Positions 29,354-36,783 of a DNA stretch of 45,923 nucleotides are shown here, piece after piece; position 1 is the first letter of the stretch, and each line of letters begins with the position of its first letter. The notes below the pieces were generated by a model. It had not been told where the DNA came from. It made no database searches and saw only the letters and a program-made list of their open reading frames with translations. Both the position numbers and the translations under genes were made by a program. The stretch is from CAYLXC01 sp964387865 (GTDB taxonomy: Bacteria; Patescibacteriota; Microgenomatia; Daviesbacterales; UBA10151): the NCBI GenBank assembly GCA_964387865.1, contig CAYLXC010000005.1:1-45923 (forward strand). The letters are read 5' to 3'.

Positions 29354-29526
29354 GTTGTAGCTTCAGAATCAGACCTGCCTGCCCATTCGGGTCTGAGTCC
29401 CTCAGGGTCGAAGACCGGCAGGCAGGACACCCTCTAATTACCACCAATCCTGCTGAAAGATTTGTAGTTTAGTAAAAATCTCTTATTTTTTGAACAATTT
29501 TTCTATGGTTTTATCAAAGCCATCCC
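29354..29526. repeat. Copy B of the duplicated segment, including the 29483 gene end
   Basis: 173 bases matching 25884-26024, with an extra insertion near 29393-29425 that contains a GTCTGAG...CTCAGGGTCGAAGAC palindrome. The segment includes the last 44 bases of the 29483 gene. Confidence 0.85.
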
Positions 29527-30529
29527 GAGTAATATGCTTTTGAAGCGTTATAATATCATCAATAGTAAAGCCTCGTAATAATTTCCATATCATCTCTATT
29601 AAAAATTTATCACTTTTCATTGCTAGCGATCCTTTTCTCTTAAAAAAGTAATATCCGGCCTCAAAAATATTTCTTGGGTGTGTATATCTAGCTTTCAGTA
29701 CACCTGAACCCATATAAAGACTCTCTCCTATCATAATCCTCAACCATTCCTCTTGAGTATAAGCATGATTGGGGAAAAATACAGCCTGTCTGATGGCAGT
29801 TATCATTGGACCAAATACATAAACTCCTTTTTCTGCTTCGGGAAAGGATGAATGTGCATTATAACCCTCTTTTCGTAGTCTGTGGACAACTCCACTATGA
29901 GCAGCTCCTAAACTTCCTACTACTGCAATAACATCAGTTTGTTTTGAAGCCCGTATAACTGCTGCCGCAATCCTGGGATCTCTCTCTGTGACTTCGCTGG
30001 CAAACGAACTAACAGCTTCTTGGAAGAAAGGTAAAGCCTCCGTAAATCTTCCTTCTGTGACTAAATCACCAAATTCGTCCATTACAGCATCACGTCGTTT
30101 ACTTCTTCTTGCTCCTGTGCGAATATCCTTATAAGAGGCAGATTCTATATCTACTCCAACTCGATTTGGATAATCGGTCTGAAGACGATCTATGGCATAC
30201 CAGCTTGCATAAACAAAGTCTGGGGATTTACGCCTAGCTTTTCGCTCGTCCTCTAGCTCATCTTCTGAAGGTTCCATTCGATGGGTAGCAAATATAGCTC
30301 TTAGAAATGATTCAGAGGCTGATAACCCTTGATCAGCATACTTTATAATTTTATTTCTATATGCAGTTGTGACATCAGAGCCCTCATTGAAAATTATCAT
30401 TCTTCCATTATCAGAGGATCCTAATACCTCTCTTGCAGTTTGCGAAACTGCCTTTATTGCAGGAGAGTGTCTATTCTCATGTTTACCCATTTTGAGTTCA
30501 ATAACTGTGGGTCTATTATCTCTTTCCAT
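29483..30529 (-). CDS. Hypothetical protein, 348 residues
   Basis: I do not recognise this family with confidence. It begins with a polar segment, has MIIFNEGSD near residue 45 and a VIAVVGSLGAAHSGVVHRL motif near residue 200. This arrangement faintly recalls TraB/ChaN-like proteins, in which an early Glu/His motif is followed by a G-x-H-S-G loop. The C-terminal 130 residues are helical with aromatic clusters (IFEAGYYFFKRKGSL). There is no signal or membrane helix. It has a TATACT box seven bases before the ATG. Its last codons are duplicated at 25981-26024. Confidence 0.65.
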   Translation of the reverse strand: MERDNRPTVIELKMGKHENRHSPAIKAVSQTAREVLGSSDNGRMIIFNEGSDVTTAYRNKIIKYADQGLSASESFLRAIFATHRMEPSEDELEDERKARRKSPDFVYASWYAIDRLQTDYPNRVGVDIESASYKDIRTGARRSKRRDAVMDEFGDLVTEGRFTEALPFFQEAVSSFASEVTERDPRIAAAVIRASKQTDVIAVVGSLGAAHSGVVHRLRKEGYNAHSSFPEAEKGVYVFGPMITAIRQAVFFPNHAYTQEEWLRIMIGESLYMGSGVLKARYTHPRNIFEAGYYFFKRKGSLAMKSDKFLIEMIWKLLRGFTIDDIITLQKHITRDGFDKTIEKLFKK

Positions 30530-30536
30530 ATCTTAT

Positions 30537-30542
30537 AGTATA
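30537..30542 (-). promoter_or_regulatory. -10 box of the 30529 gene
   Basis: TATACT on the minus strand, seven bases before the ATG at 30529. Confidence 0.65.
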
Positions 30543-30571
30543 GCAGATCTAACCTAAAGAATCAAAAATGG

Positions 30572-31483
30572 TTAATGCCTAGGGGAAACAACAATTTGAG
30601 GCTTCTTTTTATGTATTACATTCACATCTTCAGCGATATTCCTCATTAAACCAGTATTACTATTAAGATTTTCCATCCAATTTTTAACTTCTTCAGGAGT
30701 GTATTCTGGATTATCAAAAGGATAATTCATTCTCATGGCAACTATCCAGTCTCTAAAAGACCAAACCTCTTGTCTTGCCCCGTAAGGATCAATTATGTGA
30801 AGTTGTAAAGTGTTATCAGGCCCTCTACTAAAACCAGCTATTGTTCTTGCATGTTCTATAGCACCCATACCAGCTGGTGAGACATTTTTGGTCGGTGTTA
30901 ATCTCCAAGCTGCAACTGCAACTCCGCCTCTAGCCAAATCATTAAATAAAACATCCATATCAGGTGATACATCTGGTGATTTGCTTGCTAGTCGGACTTT
31001 TGCATGAGGTACTTCTAAATAAAATTGATTGTATGGTTCTCCCGAATTTAAAATACCCCTTACACTATCTGGTGTTGGTATTGTTTCTTTTCCTCCTGCA
31101 ACAACCTTCAAAGCATCTCTGGAATATTCCGGTCTTGATGTATCAAGTAATCTAAGTGCATTTGCAGTTGCTACATAGGTACAGCTGGTTGTGTCATGTT
31201 GTTCCTCTAAACCATCCTGATCTCTAATCGTTCTAGCTTTAGCAACCTTAGGAGAAACAAAGCCATCCGGAAATTGTCTAGCGATCATTTCTTCTGTTCT
31301 ACGGATTGGACCCTCTATGACTGTTTGTATTTCAGGAGTAAGTTTATCCCAAAAAGGTAAACCAGCATCTTGTGTAGGTCCAGGATTTTCTACAGCATGG
31401 ATTGTAGCTCTAGACGGGATACGTACCCTAGCTTCTTTACCGGAAACCCTTATTTGGGGAATATCCATTCTACCTTCATCCAT
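30572..31483 (-). CDS. Papain-fold (C39-like) cysteine peptidase-like protein
   Basis: The 303-residue protein has a plausible papain-type active site. Gln95 lies six residues before Cys101 in DTTSCTYVATANALRLL, then His211 in IEHARTIAGF, and Asp232 in HIIDPYG. The Q-x5-C spacing and the order Cys-His-Asp match C39 and related families. There is no signal peptide, so action is likely inside the cell. The first 85 residues could be a regulatory or targeting region. It lies upstream of the 348-residue gene on the same strand, but each has its own promoter. The function is unknown. Confidence 0.65.
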   Translation of the reverse strand: MDEGRMDIPQIRVSGKEARVRIPSRATIHAVENPGPTQDAGLPFWDKLTPEIQTVIEGPIRRTEEMIARQFPDGFVSPKVAKARTIRDQDGLEEQHDTTSCTYVATANALRLLDTSRPEYSRDALKVVAGGKETIPTPDSVRGILNSGEPYNQFYLEVPHAKVRLASKSPDVSPDMDVLFNDLARGGVAVAAWRLTPTKNVSPAGMGAIEHARTIAGFSRGPDNTLQLHIIDPYGARQEVWSFRDWIVAMRMNYPFDNPEYTPEEVKNWMENLNSNTGLMRNIAEDVNVIHKKKPQIVVSPRH

Positions 31484-31489
31484 AATTGA

Positions 31490-31498
31490 AGTATAACA
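31490..31498 (-). promoter_or_regulatory. Extended -10 box of the peptidase-like gene
   Basis: TGT followed by TATACT on the minus strand, six bases before the ATG at 31483. Confidence 0.7.
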
Positions 31499-31544
31499 AA
31501 TCTTTGAACATTATTCATAAATTTAGCTTATAATATCCTACCTG

Positions 31545-31567
31545 CCCTGTACCGTTCTGGTACAGGG
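31545..31567. repeat. Perfect palindromic hairpin
   Basis: CCCTGTACC and GGTACAGGG around GTTCT, flanked by CCTG and CCTGCCTG. It lies between the toxin pseudogene and the peptidase-like gene and could end toxin-side transcription. Confidence 0.6.
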
Positions 31568-31598
31568 CCTGCCTGTTGGACAGATGAATTAAAAATAT

Positions 31599-31848
31599 TT
31601 ATCCTTCTCTATACAACTCATCATGAGTTCCCAACTCAACAAAATATGCCACTGGCTTATCTCCTTCGTCTATTTCTTTAACAGCTCTTTTATCTGAAGT
31701 AATATTAATACTCTTAAATCCCTCCCACCCTCTTTTTAATTGGTGGTTATTAAGTTCTAAATTATGAGGATCTTTTGAAACTCTTGCGGATTCTTACGTC
31801 TTGTTTTTTAAGTTTTTTGATTAGCTTTGGAGCAAGTTGAACTCTCAT
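31599..31848 (-). pseudogene. YafQ/RelE-type toxin with a frameshift
   Basis: The frame from ATG 31848 (MRVQLAPKLIKKL) meets a stop at 31764-31762. A one-base shift at an AAAA run (31773-31776) opens the rest: KDPHNLELNNHQLKRG, FKSINITSDKRAV and VAYFVELGTHDELY, a typical RelE/YafQ core and end. The ATG overlaps the antitoxin stop as ATGA. The toxin is probably inactive. Because AAA can slip to AAA at this run, low-level frameshifted product, or a sequencing error, cannot be excluded. Confidence 0.8.
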
Positions 31849-32129
31849 ATCCCTTGTTCTTCGAGCCACTTTACAGCCTCTTCGCCAGTTTTAAAAATAG
31901 GGGAAGCTTTTCCTGCTTTTCTGTCTTTTTCTGCTTGTTTAATTGTTTTAATAAGATATTCACTTGGTTCATCACCGGCTGTAGTAAACTTAATTGTTTT
32001 AGTTCTGATAAATTGCTTTAGAAACCCCTTTAAAACAGCAGATAGGGATAAACCTAAATCTGATGCTATATGTTGGGCCTCTTTCTTGGTGGCAGGATCA
32101 ACTTTAATGGTGATAACTTGGGTGTTCAT
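31845..32129 (-). CDS. RelB/DinJ-type antitoxin
   Basis: The 94-residue protein starts with a ribbon-helix-helix domain (TQVITIKVDPATKKEAQHIASDLGLSLSAVLKGFLKQF), the pattern of RelB/DinJ antitoxins. It continues with a helical toxin-binding tail. It binds DNA as a dimer and would normally neutralise the overlapping toxin, which is here frameshifted. The promoter, with repeated ATATACTTT sites, suggests preserved autoregulation. The start lies nine bases from the -10 box with no ribosome site. Confidence 0.88.
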   Translation of the reverse strand: MNTQVITIKVDPATKKEAQHIASDLGLSLSAVLKGFLKQFIRTKTIKFTTAGDEPSEYLIKTIKQAEKDRKAGKASPIFKTGEEAVKWLEEQGI

Positions 32130-32138
32130 GTTAAATAA

Positions 32139-32167
32139 AGTATATACAAAGTATATCCTTTTGTCAA
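32139..32167 (-). promoter_or_regulatory. Near-consensus promoter and operator of the antitoxin
   Basis: TTGACA, 17-base spacer, TATACT on the minus strand. ATATACTTT is repeated across the spacer and -10 box, a likely site for the ribbon-helix-helix protein. Confidence 0.8.
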
Positions 32168-32187
32168 CCCTTCAATTTCATTCAGGG

Positions 32188-32261
32188 TTGACCTCTTCGA
32201 GTCTGAGCCCCGAGGGCTCTTCCCTCAGAGTCGAAGACCTGAGCGAAGTCGAATGGGTCAA
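32188..32261. repeat. 74-bp nested palindrome of the CTGAGCGAAGTCGAA family
   Basis: Arms TTGACC/GGTCAA, TCTTCGA/TCGAAGA and CTGAG/CTCAG are nested around a GC-rich tip. A related palindrome sits in the insertion of 29393-29425. The rest of 32262-32431 shows no gene. Confidence 0.65.
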
Positions 32262-32431
32262 TATGACACATATTCAATAGGAAGCAAAATTCAATGAGAT
32301 TGTTGCAGACATGAAATTGGAAGTTATGATACTTTATTATACTTTTATCCACTTTGACCTACTTGACTGATTAAGTACTTATCCTTTAGTGTTAATTACG
32401 GCTCTTTCGTCTGCAATTAAATTTTGGTGTT

Positions 32432-32460
32432 TTGAGTTCAAAATTTCTGCCCAATAGTAT
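32432..32460 (+). promoter_or_regulatory. Promoter of the TasA-vWA gene
   Basis: TTGAGT, 17-base spacer, TAGTAT, ending 14 bases before the ATG. The leader would be about eight bases with no ribosome site. Confidence 0.6.
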
Positions 32461-32474
32461 TTTTTATATCTTTT

Positions 32475-33881
32475 ATGAAAAGGTTACTACTTAGTATCTT
32501 TTCAATTGGAATAGTTACTGCTTTAGTTTTTGGTTTTACCCAAGCATTTTTTTCTGACACGGAAGAATCCAAAGATAATATTTTAGCCGCAGGAAAACTG
32601 GATCTTCTGATAGATAACACAAGCTATTATAACCACGCCACATCTTCTGCAACTACATGGGGATTGAAGGATTTGGAAGAAGAGGTTTTTTTCAATTTCA
32701 CTGATCTTAAACCCGGCGATGAAGGGGAAGATACTATTAGCATTCACGTTGATGATAATGATGCCTGGGCTTGTATGAATATGACCCTAACAAAAGATGA
32801 TGATATTAGCTGCACAGAACCGGAATTAATAGATGACCCAAGCTGTAATGATCCAGACGGAGACCCCTTTGATGGTGAATTAGGCGGTCTTCTTAATTTC
32901 ATATTCTGGACAGATGACGGGGACAATGTATTGGAAGATGAGGAGCCAATTATTGCATCCGGGTCAGCTTCAACAATCTTAGATAGTGATATTATTTTGG
33001 CTGATTCTGGTGTTAATAATGTTGGTGGAGCAGATGGTGATCCGCTTACAGGAGATCAAACTTATTATATTGGTAAAGCATGGTGTTTTGGAACGCTAAC
33101 ACCTAATCCAGTACCAGGGGATGGCGGTATAGATCCAACAGTTAACTCAGGAATAATTTGTGATGGAACAAGCCTTAATAATACATCACAAACTGACCAG
33201 CTAATGGCTGATATCAGCTTTAGTGCAATTCAATCACGCCATAATCCAAATTTCCTCTGTAGTGGTGAAGGAACTCCGCCACCTTCTCCAACCCCTTCCC
33301 CGACCCCGCTTTGCTCTCAGGCAGATGTTATGTTAGTACTTGACAGGTCAGGCAGTATTAACTCAACAGAGCTAGGACAACTAAAAACTGCTGCCAAAGA
33401 CTTTGTGGATGCGTTAGGGCTTACGCCGGCTGGCATCCATGCTGGTCAATCGAGCTTTGCAACAACAGGAAGCCTTGATCATCATCTGTTAGCTAATGCA
33501 GTAACTCTTAAGGCTGCCATAGATGCCCTTGTATCCGGCGGATTTACGAATCTGAAAGAAGGCATAGATTTGGCAAAGACAGAGTTTGATAATCCCGGGG
33601 ACGGTCATGATCGAGCCGATTTAAGCTCTCCTGATAAGATGATTATTATCACCGACGGCCATCCAAACAAACCATTCCCGTCCTCAACAGCGGATGATGT
33701 GGCTAAAACTTCCGCTGATAGTGCAAGGGCAGCAGGTATTGAGGTCTTTGTAGTCGGAGTAGGAAGTGATGTTAACACAGCGTATCTACAAACAGTTGCA
33801 GATGATGCTTCCCATTATTTCTCAGTAGCAGATTACTCAGCACTTGAAACAACTTTGCAGAAATTAGATCTTTGTGATTAG
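32475..33881 (+). CDS. TasA/CalY-like fibre subunit fused to a von Willebrand A domain
   Basis: The 468-residue exported protein has a signal region ending FTQAFFSDTEESKDN, the pattern of SipW-processed TasA/camelysin proteins. A TasA-like beta domain follows to about residue 265, with FFNFTDLKPGD and WACMNMTLT. A Pro-Thr linker (TPPPSPTPSPTPL) leads to a vWA domain from about residue 284. The MIDAS motif is D290-R-S-G-S, with a later Asp in IITDG (394). TasA proteins form surface fibres and vWA domains bind ligands through metal, so a fibre-borne adhesin is inferred. It is processed, presumably, by the SipW homologue downstream. Confidence 0.88.
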   Translation: MKRLLLSIFSIGIVTALVFGFTQAFFSDTEESKDNILAAGKLDLLIDNTSYYNHATSSATTWGLKDLEEEVFFNFTDLKPGDEGEDTISIHVDDNDAWACMNMTLTKDDDISCTEPELIDDPSCNDPDGDPFDGELGGLLNFIFWTDDGDNVLEDEEPIIASGSASTILDSDIILADSGVNNVGGADGDPLTGDQTYYIGKAWCFGTLTPNPVPGDGGIDPTVNSGIICDGTSLNNTSQTDQLMADISFSAIQSRHNPNFLCSGEGTPPPSPTPSPTPLCSQADVMLVLDRSGSINSTELGQLKTAAKDFVDALGLTPAGIHAGQSSFATTGSLDHHLLANAVTLKAAIDALVSGGFTNLKEGIDLAKTEFDNPGDGHDRADLSSPDKMIIITDGHPNKPFPSSTADDVAKTSADSARAAGIEVFVVGVGSDVNTAYLQTVADDASHYFSVADYSALETTLQKLDLCD

Positions 33882-33893
33882 GCAGGAGAAAAT

Positions 33894-34151
33894 ATGTATC
33901 ACGTTTATGCTTTAAAAAGCCTAAGAGATGACAATCATTACTTTGGTCAAACAGATAATTTATCTGAAAGAGTAAATTTGCATAACTTGGGTAAAGTCAC
34001 ATCAACAAAATATAGACGACCATTTGTTTTAGTTGGATATAAAACATTTGAAACAAGAAATGAGGCAAGGTGGTTTGAATACAATATCAAGCATCATAGT
34101 GATAAAAAAAGAAAGTTTCTTAATGAATTAAATACAAAGCCAGGTGTTTGA
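33894..34151 (+). CDS. GIY-YIG domain mini-protein, second copy
   Basis: The 85-residue domain has VYALKS and HYFGQT as a diverged GIY-YIG pair, then LSERVNLHNLGKVTSTKYRRPF with the conserved Arg and Tyr. The second motif lacks the usual I-G after Tyr (FG instead). AGGAG lies five bases before the ATG, only 12 bases after the TasA-vWA stop, so it is co-transcribed with the fibre gene. A nuclease between two fibre genes has no obvious role there and may mark an old insertion. Confidence 0.82.
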   Translation: MYHVYALKSLRDDNHYFGQTDNLSERVNLHNLGKVTSTKYRRPFVLVGYKTFETRNEARWFEYNIKHHSDKKRKFLNELNTKPGV

Positions 34152-34187
34152 AGGGCCACCGGCCCGAAGGGCCTCTGGCCCGGAGGG
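34151..34187 (+). repeat. GC-rich repeat, copy 1
   Basis: A 37-base sequence of GGCC/CCGGCCCG blocks, very unlike the AT-rich surroundings. It begins in the stop region of the GIY-YIG gene. Copy 2 lies exactly 90 bases downstream. Confidence 0.8.
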
Positions 34188-34240
34188 ACTGAGAGCGGAT
34201 TTTGTTTAGAAGGTCTCCGACTTAGAAAGTCTCTGACCAG

Positions 34241-34277
34241 GAAGGCCGCCGGCCCGGAGGGCCTCTGGCCCGGAGGG
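34241..34277 (+). repeat. GC-rich repeat, copy 2
   Basis: Differs from copy 1 at only a few positions. Its last bases merge with the GGAGGTGA preceding the second TasA gene, so its folding could affect translation of that gene. Confidence 0.8.
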
Positions 34278-34296
34278 GAGGTGATGAAAAATAAAA

Positions 34297-35199
34297 ATGA
34301 AAAAGATTTTAATAAGCGTTTTTTCTATAGCTGTAGTTGGTCTGGTAGCATTCGGTGCAACCCAGGCATTTTTCTCAGATACAGAGACATCAAAAGGCAA
34401 TGTCCTTCAAGCGGGAGCACTTGACCTGAAGATTGACAACACCTGTTATTACAACGGACAAGCTTGCGTCCAGGGTTTCTGGCAAGGAAATGCTGGTATT
34501 GGTAATACTGGTAACGTTGGTATTGGCAATACTGATCAGGCAAATGCTTGTTCATGTACATGGACATCTAAAGATCTTGCACAAGGAGATGTATTCTTTA
34601 ACCTGCACGACTTAAAACCAGGTGATTGGGAAGAAGACACAATTTCCATAAATGTTGATAATCCATCTTGGCTTTGTGCAGACATCAAAGTTACCAGAGA
34701 TGCTGATAACTCTTGTACTGAACCAGAAATAAAAGATGAAACCACTGCTGGAAAAGTTTGTGTACCTCCGAATAGTGACGGAGAGTTAGCAGAAAATCTC
34801 AACTTCGTATTCTGGACAGATGATGGGGATAATGTTTACGAGTGTGACCCGCAGCGTGACGCATGCGAAAAGGTTTTGACAGAAGGAACAGCGGATAAAG
34901 TTTTGGGTAATGTAAGATGGGCTTTAGCAGATTCCAAAACAGGAAACGGACCTATTGGTCCTAAAACTTATTATATTGGTAAGTTTTTCTGCTTTGGTAG
35001 AATCGGACAAGCTCCGGAATTACCGGGAAATGGTGGCCCAATAGGAGGAAGAGGATCAGGGTTTACCTGTGATGGTAAATCAGTGGATAACCAGTCACAA
35101 ACTGACTCATTAGAAGGAGATATTTCCTTCTACGCGGAACAATCAAGGAATAATCCAAAGTTCTTGTGCAATCCGCCAGCGAGCCCGACACCAACATAA
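34297..35199 (+). CDS. TasA/CalY-like fibre subunit
   Basis: This 300-residue paralogue of the 32475 protein has the same signal and cleavage region (ATQAFFSDTETSKGN) and the same beta domain marks: DLKPGDWEEDTISI, FVFWTDDGDNV and TYYIGKFFCFG. It adds a Gly/Asn-rich loop (GNAGIGNTGNVGIGN) near residues 66-82. It stops at SPTPT, just where the linker to the vWA domain begins in the paralogue. GGAGGTGA lies 15 bases before the ATG, further than usual. It probably forms the main fibre subunit, processed by the SipW homologue next door. Confidence 0.87.
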   Translation: MKKILISVFSIAVVGLVAFGATQAFFSDTETSKGNVLQAGALDLKIDNTCYYNGQACVQGFWQGNAGIGNTGNVGIGNTDQANACSCTWTSKDLAQGDVFFNLHDLKPGDWEEDTISINVDNPSWLCADIKVTRDADNSCTEPEIKDETTAGKVCVPPNSDGELAENLNFVFWTDDGDNVYECDPQRDACEKVLTEGTADKVLGNVRWALADSKTGNGPIGPKTYYIGKFFCFGRIGQAPELPGNGGPIGGRGSGFTCDGKSVDNQSQTDSLEGDISFYAEQSRNNPKFLCNPPASPTPT

Positions 35200-35240
35200 G
35201 GTGATTTATTAGGTTTGGAGGAGGATGGTAATTAGTAGAT

Positions 35241-35278
35241 CCCTCTAGTTCTTGTGACTGCCTACAAGGACTAGGGGG
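35241..35278 (+). promoter_or_regulatory. Long hairpin in the sipW leader
   Basis: CTAGT-T-CTTGT pairs with ACAAG-G-ACTAG, extended by CCCT/GGGG, with an eight-base loop. No T run follows, so it may control translation or mRNA stability between the fibre gene and its peptidase rather than terminate. Confidence 0.6.
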
Positions 35279-35295
35279 AAAATTGGGATAAATTT

Positions 35296-36030
35296 ATGTC
35301 ACAATATTTATACGGCCTTTTGGCCGCTCTTGTCATACCTATTATAGGTATTTTTGCTGCATCTTATGCGGGCTATATACCACAAATTAAACCCTTAGTG
35401 GTGCTTTCAGGTTCAATGGAACCTGCAATAAAAACAGGAAGTGTAGTTTTTATTCAAAAATCTCAAGACTATAACCAAGGTGATATCATTGCTTTTTCCC
35501 AAGGCGGCAAAAATCTTGTTACACACAGGCTAGTCTCCGTTCACCTTCAAGGTGTGCCCAAAGAAGCAGTATTTCAGACTAAAGGAGATGCTAATGAAGA
35601 ATCAGACCGCACGCAAGTTCAAAAAGATCAAATTGCAGGCAAGGTAATTTTATATATTCCCGGAATTGGTTTTGGGGTTGATTTAGTCAAACATCCAAAA
35701 GGCTTTATTTTACTGGTCATTATTCCTGCAACAATAATAATTTATGAGGAATTAAAAACAATCAGAGCAGAACTTTCTAAATTTTTTACGCGTCTCTCTC
35801 CAATCTCCACATCCGGTGCACCAAAGCTTATGGTAGTTTTCCCGCTTTTAGGATTAAGCTTACTTCTTATAACTGTCAGCGCCTCCTATTTTTTGGATGA
35901 AGAAAAAGCTTTAAGCAATATTATGGGTGCTGCAGCTTCATTTACAGATCAAGTAGATCAATCAGGCCAGCTTGTGTCACCCCAAGAAGCCAGCCAATCT
36001 GCCTCGCCGTCAGCACAGCCAACACCATAA
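35296..36030 (+). CDS. SipW-type (archaeal/ER-like) signal peptidase I
   Basis: The 244-residue membrane peptidase has an N-terminal helix, the nucleophile in LSGSMEPAI (Ser40), His77 in VTHRLV replacing the bacterial Lys, and acids in TKGDANEESD (Asp98, Asp104). These mark the SipW/ER class that processes TasA precursors. A membrane helix near 138-150 and another at 178-194 follow. After the last helix the sequence SASYFLDEEKALSNI closely resembles the cleavage region of the two TasA-like substrates. The C-terminus is Ser/Pro-rich. It should release both upstream fibre subunits. Confidence 0.92.
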   Translation: MSQYLYGLLAALVIPIIGIFAASYAGYIPQIKPLVVLSGSMEPAIKTGSVVFIQKSQDYNQGDIIAFSQGGKNLVTHRLVSVHLQGVPKEAVFQTKGDANEESDRTQVQKDQIAGKVILYIPGIGFGVDLVKHPKGFILLVIIPATIIIYEELKTIRAELSKFFTRLSPISTSGAPKLMVVFPLLGLSLLLITVSASYFLDEEKALSNIMGAAASFTDQVDQSGQLVSPQEASQSASPSAQPTP

Positions 36031-36042
36031 TGATTTAAACAT

Positions 36043-36071
36043 TTGACATAACCTTTTTTGCATGTTAGGGT
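36043..36071 (+). promoter_or_regulatory. Promoter of the 36079 gene
   Basis: TTGACA, 17-base spacer, TAGGGT, ending seven bases before the ATG. The -10 box is weak but the -35 is exact. Confidence 0.55.
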
Positions 36072-36078
36072 ATAAATA

Positions 36079-36783
36079 ATGATTATTAGTGCGCGTATAC
36101 TTTTACCCAAAATTTTAATATTTACTATTTTGTTTTTACTTATTTTAGTATCAGCCTTTACTGTTTTGGCTGAAGATGCCACTTCTCCAGGAACAACTAA
36201 AAAAGAAGAAGCTAAAATGAGGAAAGATGAGAGAAAAGATGTAATTGAGGCTAAAAAAGATCTTGCACAAACAAGATTACAAAATCTTAAGGAAAGAATA
36301 GCCTCTAAAGGAGCTGCACTTAAGGAAAGACTTAAGACCTTTAAGGATCAGAAAAAGGCGCAAATTGCTGAAAGAATCAATAACAATTTAAACAAGATCA
36401 ATGAATTAATTACAAATAATATGAGAAGGCATCTTGAGAAAATGACCAAAATTTTAGAAAAATTAACAAATAGAGTAGAGGATGGAAAACCGGACATTAA
36501 AAATGCGGATTTGGCAAAACAAGCCATTGCTTCAGCATCAGCAGCAATCGCATCTGTCTCCGCTGCAGTAGATACACAAGCTGAAAAGGATTACACAATT
36601 GAGGCAACTTCCGAGGCTACCATAAAAGAGGATGCTCGTACAATGAGACGACAGCTTCACAATGACTTACAAAAAGTAAGAAGGCTTGTTATTGCAGCAA
36701 AACAATCTGTTGCAAATGCCATAAGAGTTGCAAAATCCGGTAAGATGGAAAAAGGAAAGGAGGCAACAGAAAGTGGACAATAA
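36079..36783 (+). CDS. Exported helical (coiled-coil) protein, DUF5667-like
   Basis: The 234-residue protein has a signal peptide (ILIFTILFLLILVSAFTVLA) followed by an almost wholly helical, Lys/Glu/Ala-rich region with heptad character (DLAQTRLQNLKERIASKG, MRRHLEKMTKILEKLTNRV). An Ala/Ser-rich segment lies in the middle. Similar exported helical proteins are common in these genomes, but no function is known. It follows sipW by 48 bases with its own promoter and overlaps the next gene, so it is counted with the surface cluster. Confidence 0.75.
   Translation: MIISARILLPKILIFTILFLLILVSAFTVLAEDATSPGTTKKEEAKMRKDERKDVIEAKKDLAQTRLQNLKERIASKGAALKERLKTFKDQKKAQIAERINNNLNKINELITNNMRRHLEKMTKILEKLTNRVEDGKPDIKNADLAKQAIASASAAIASVSAAVDTQAEKDYTIEATSEATIKEDARTMRRQLHNDLQKVRRLVIAAKQSVANAIRVAKSGKMEKGKEATESGQ

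Noticed and set aside
31773..31776. Programmed frameshift in the YafQ/RelE toxin
   Set aside because: A slip is possible at AAAA, but there is no stimulating structure or internal ribosome site, and simple mutation explains it better.
34150..34280. Possible start of a CRISPR-like array
   Set aside because: Only two GC-rich copies, themselves palindromic, with a 53-bp AT-rich gap and no cas genes in the window.
34284..34423. Leader peptide starting at ATG 34284 before the second TasA gene
   Set aside because: The ribosome site is only two bases from this ATG, and the frame overlaps the TasA signal peptide out of frame. Spacing to 34297 is also poor, but the product there is unmistakable.
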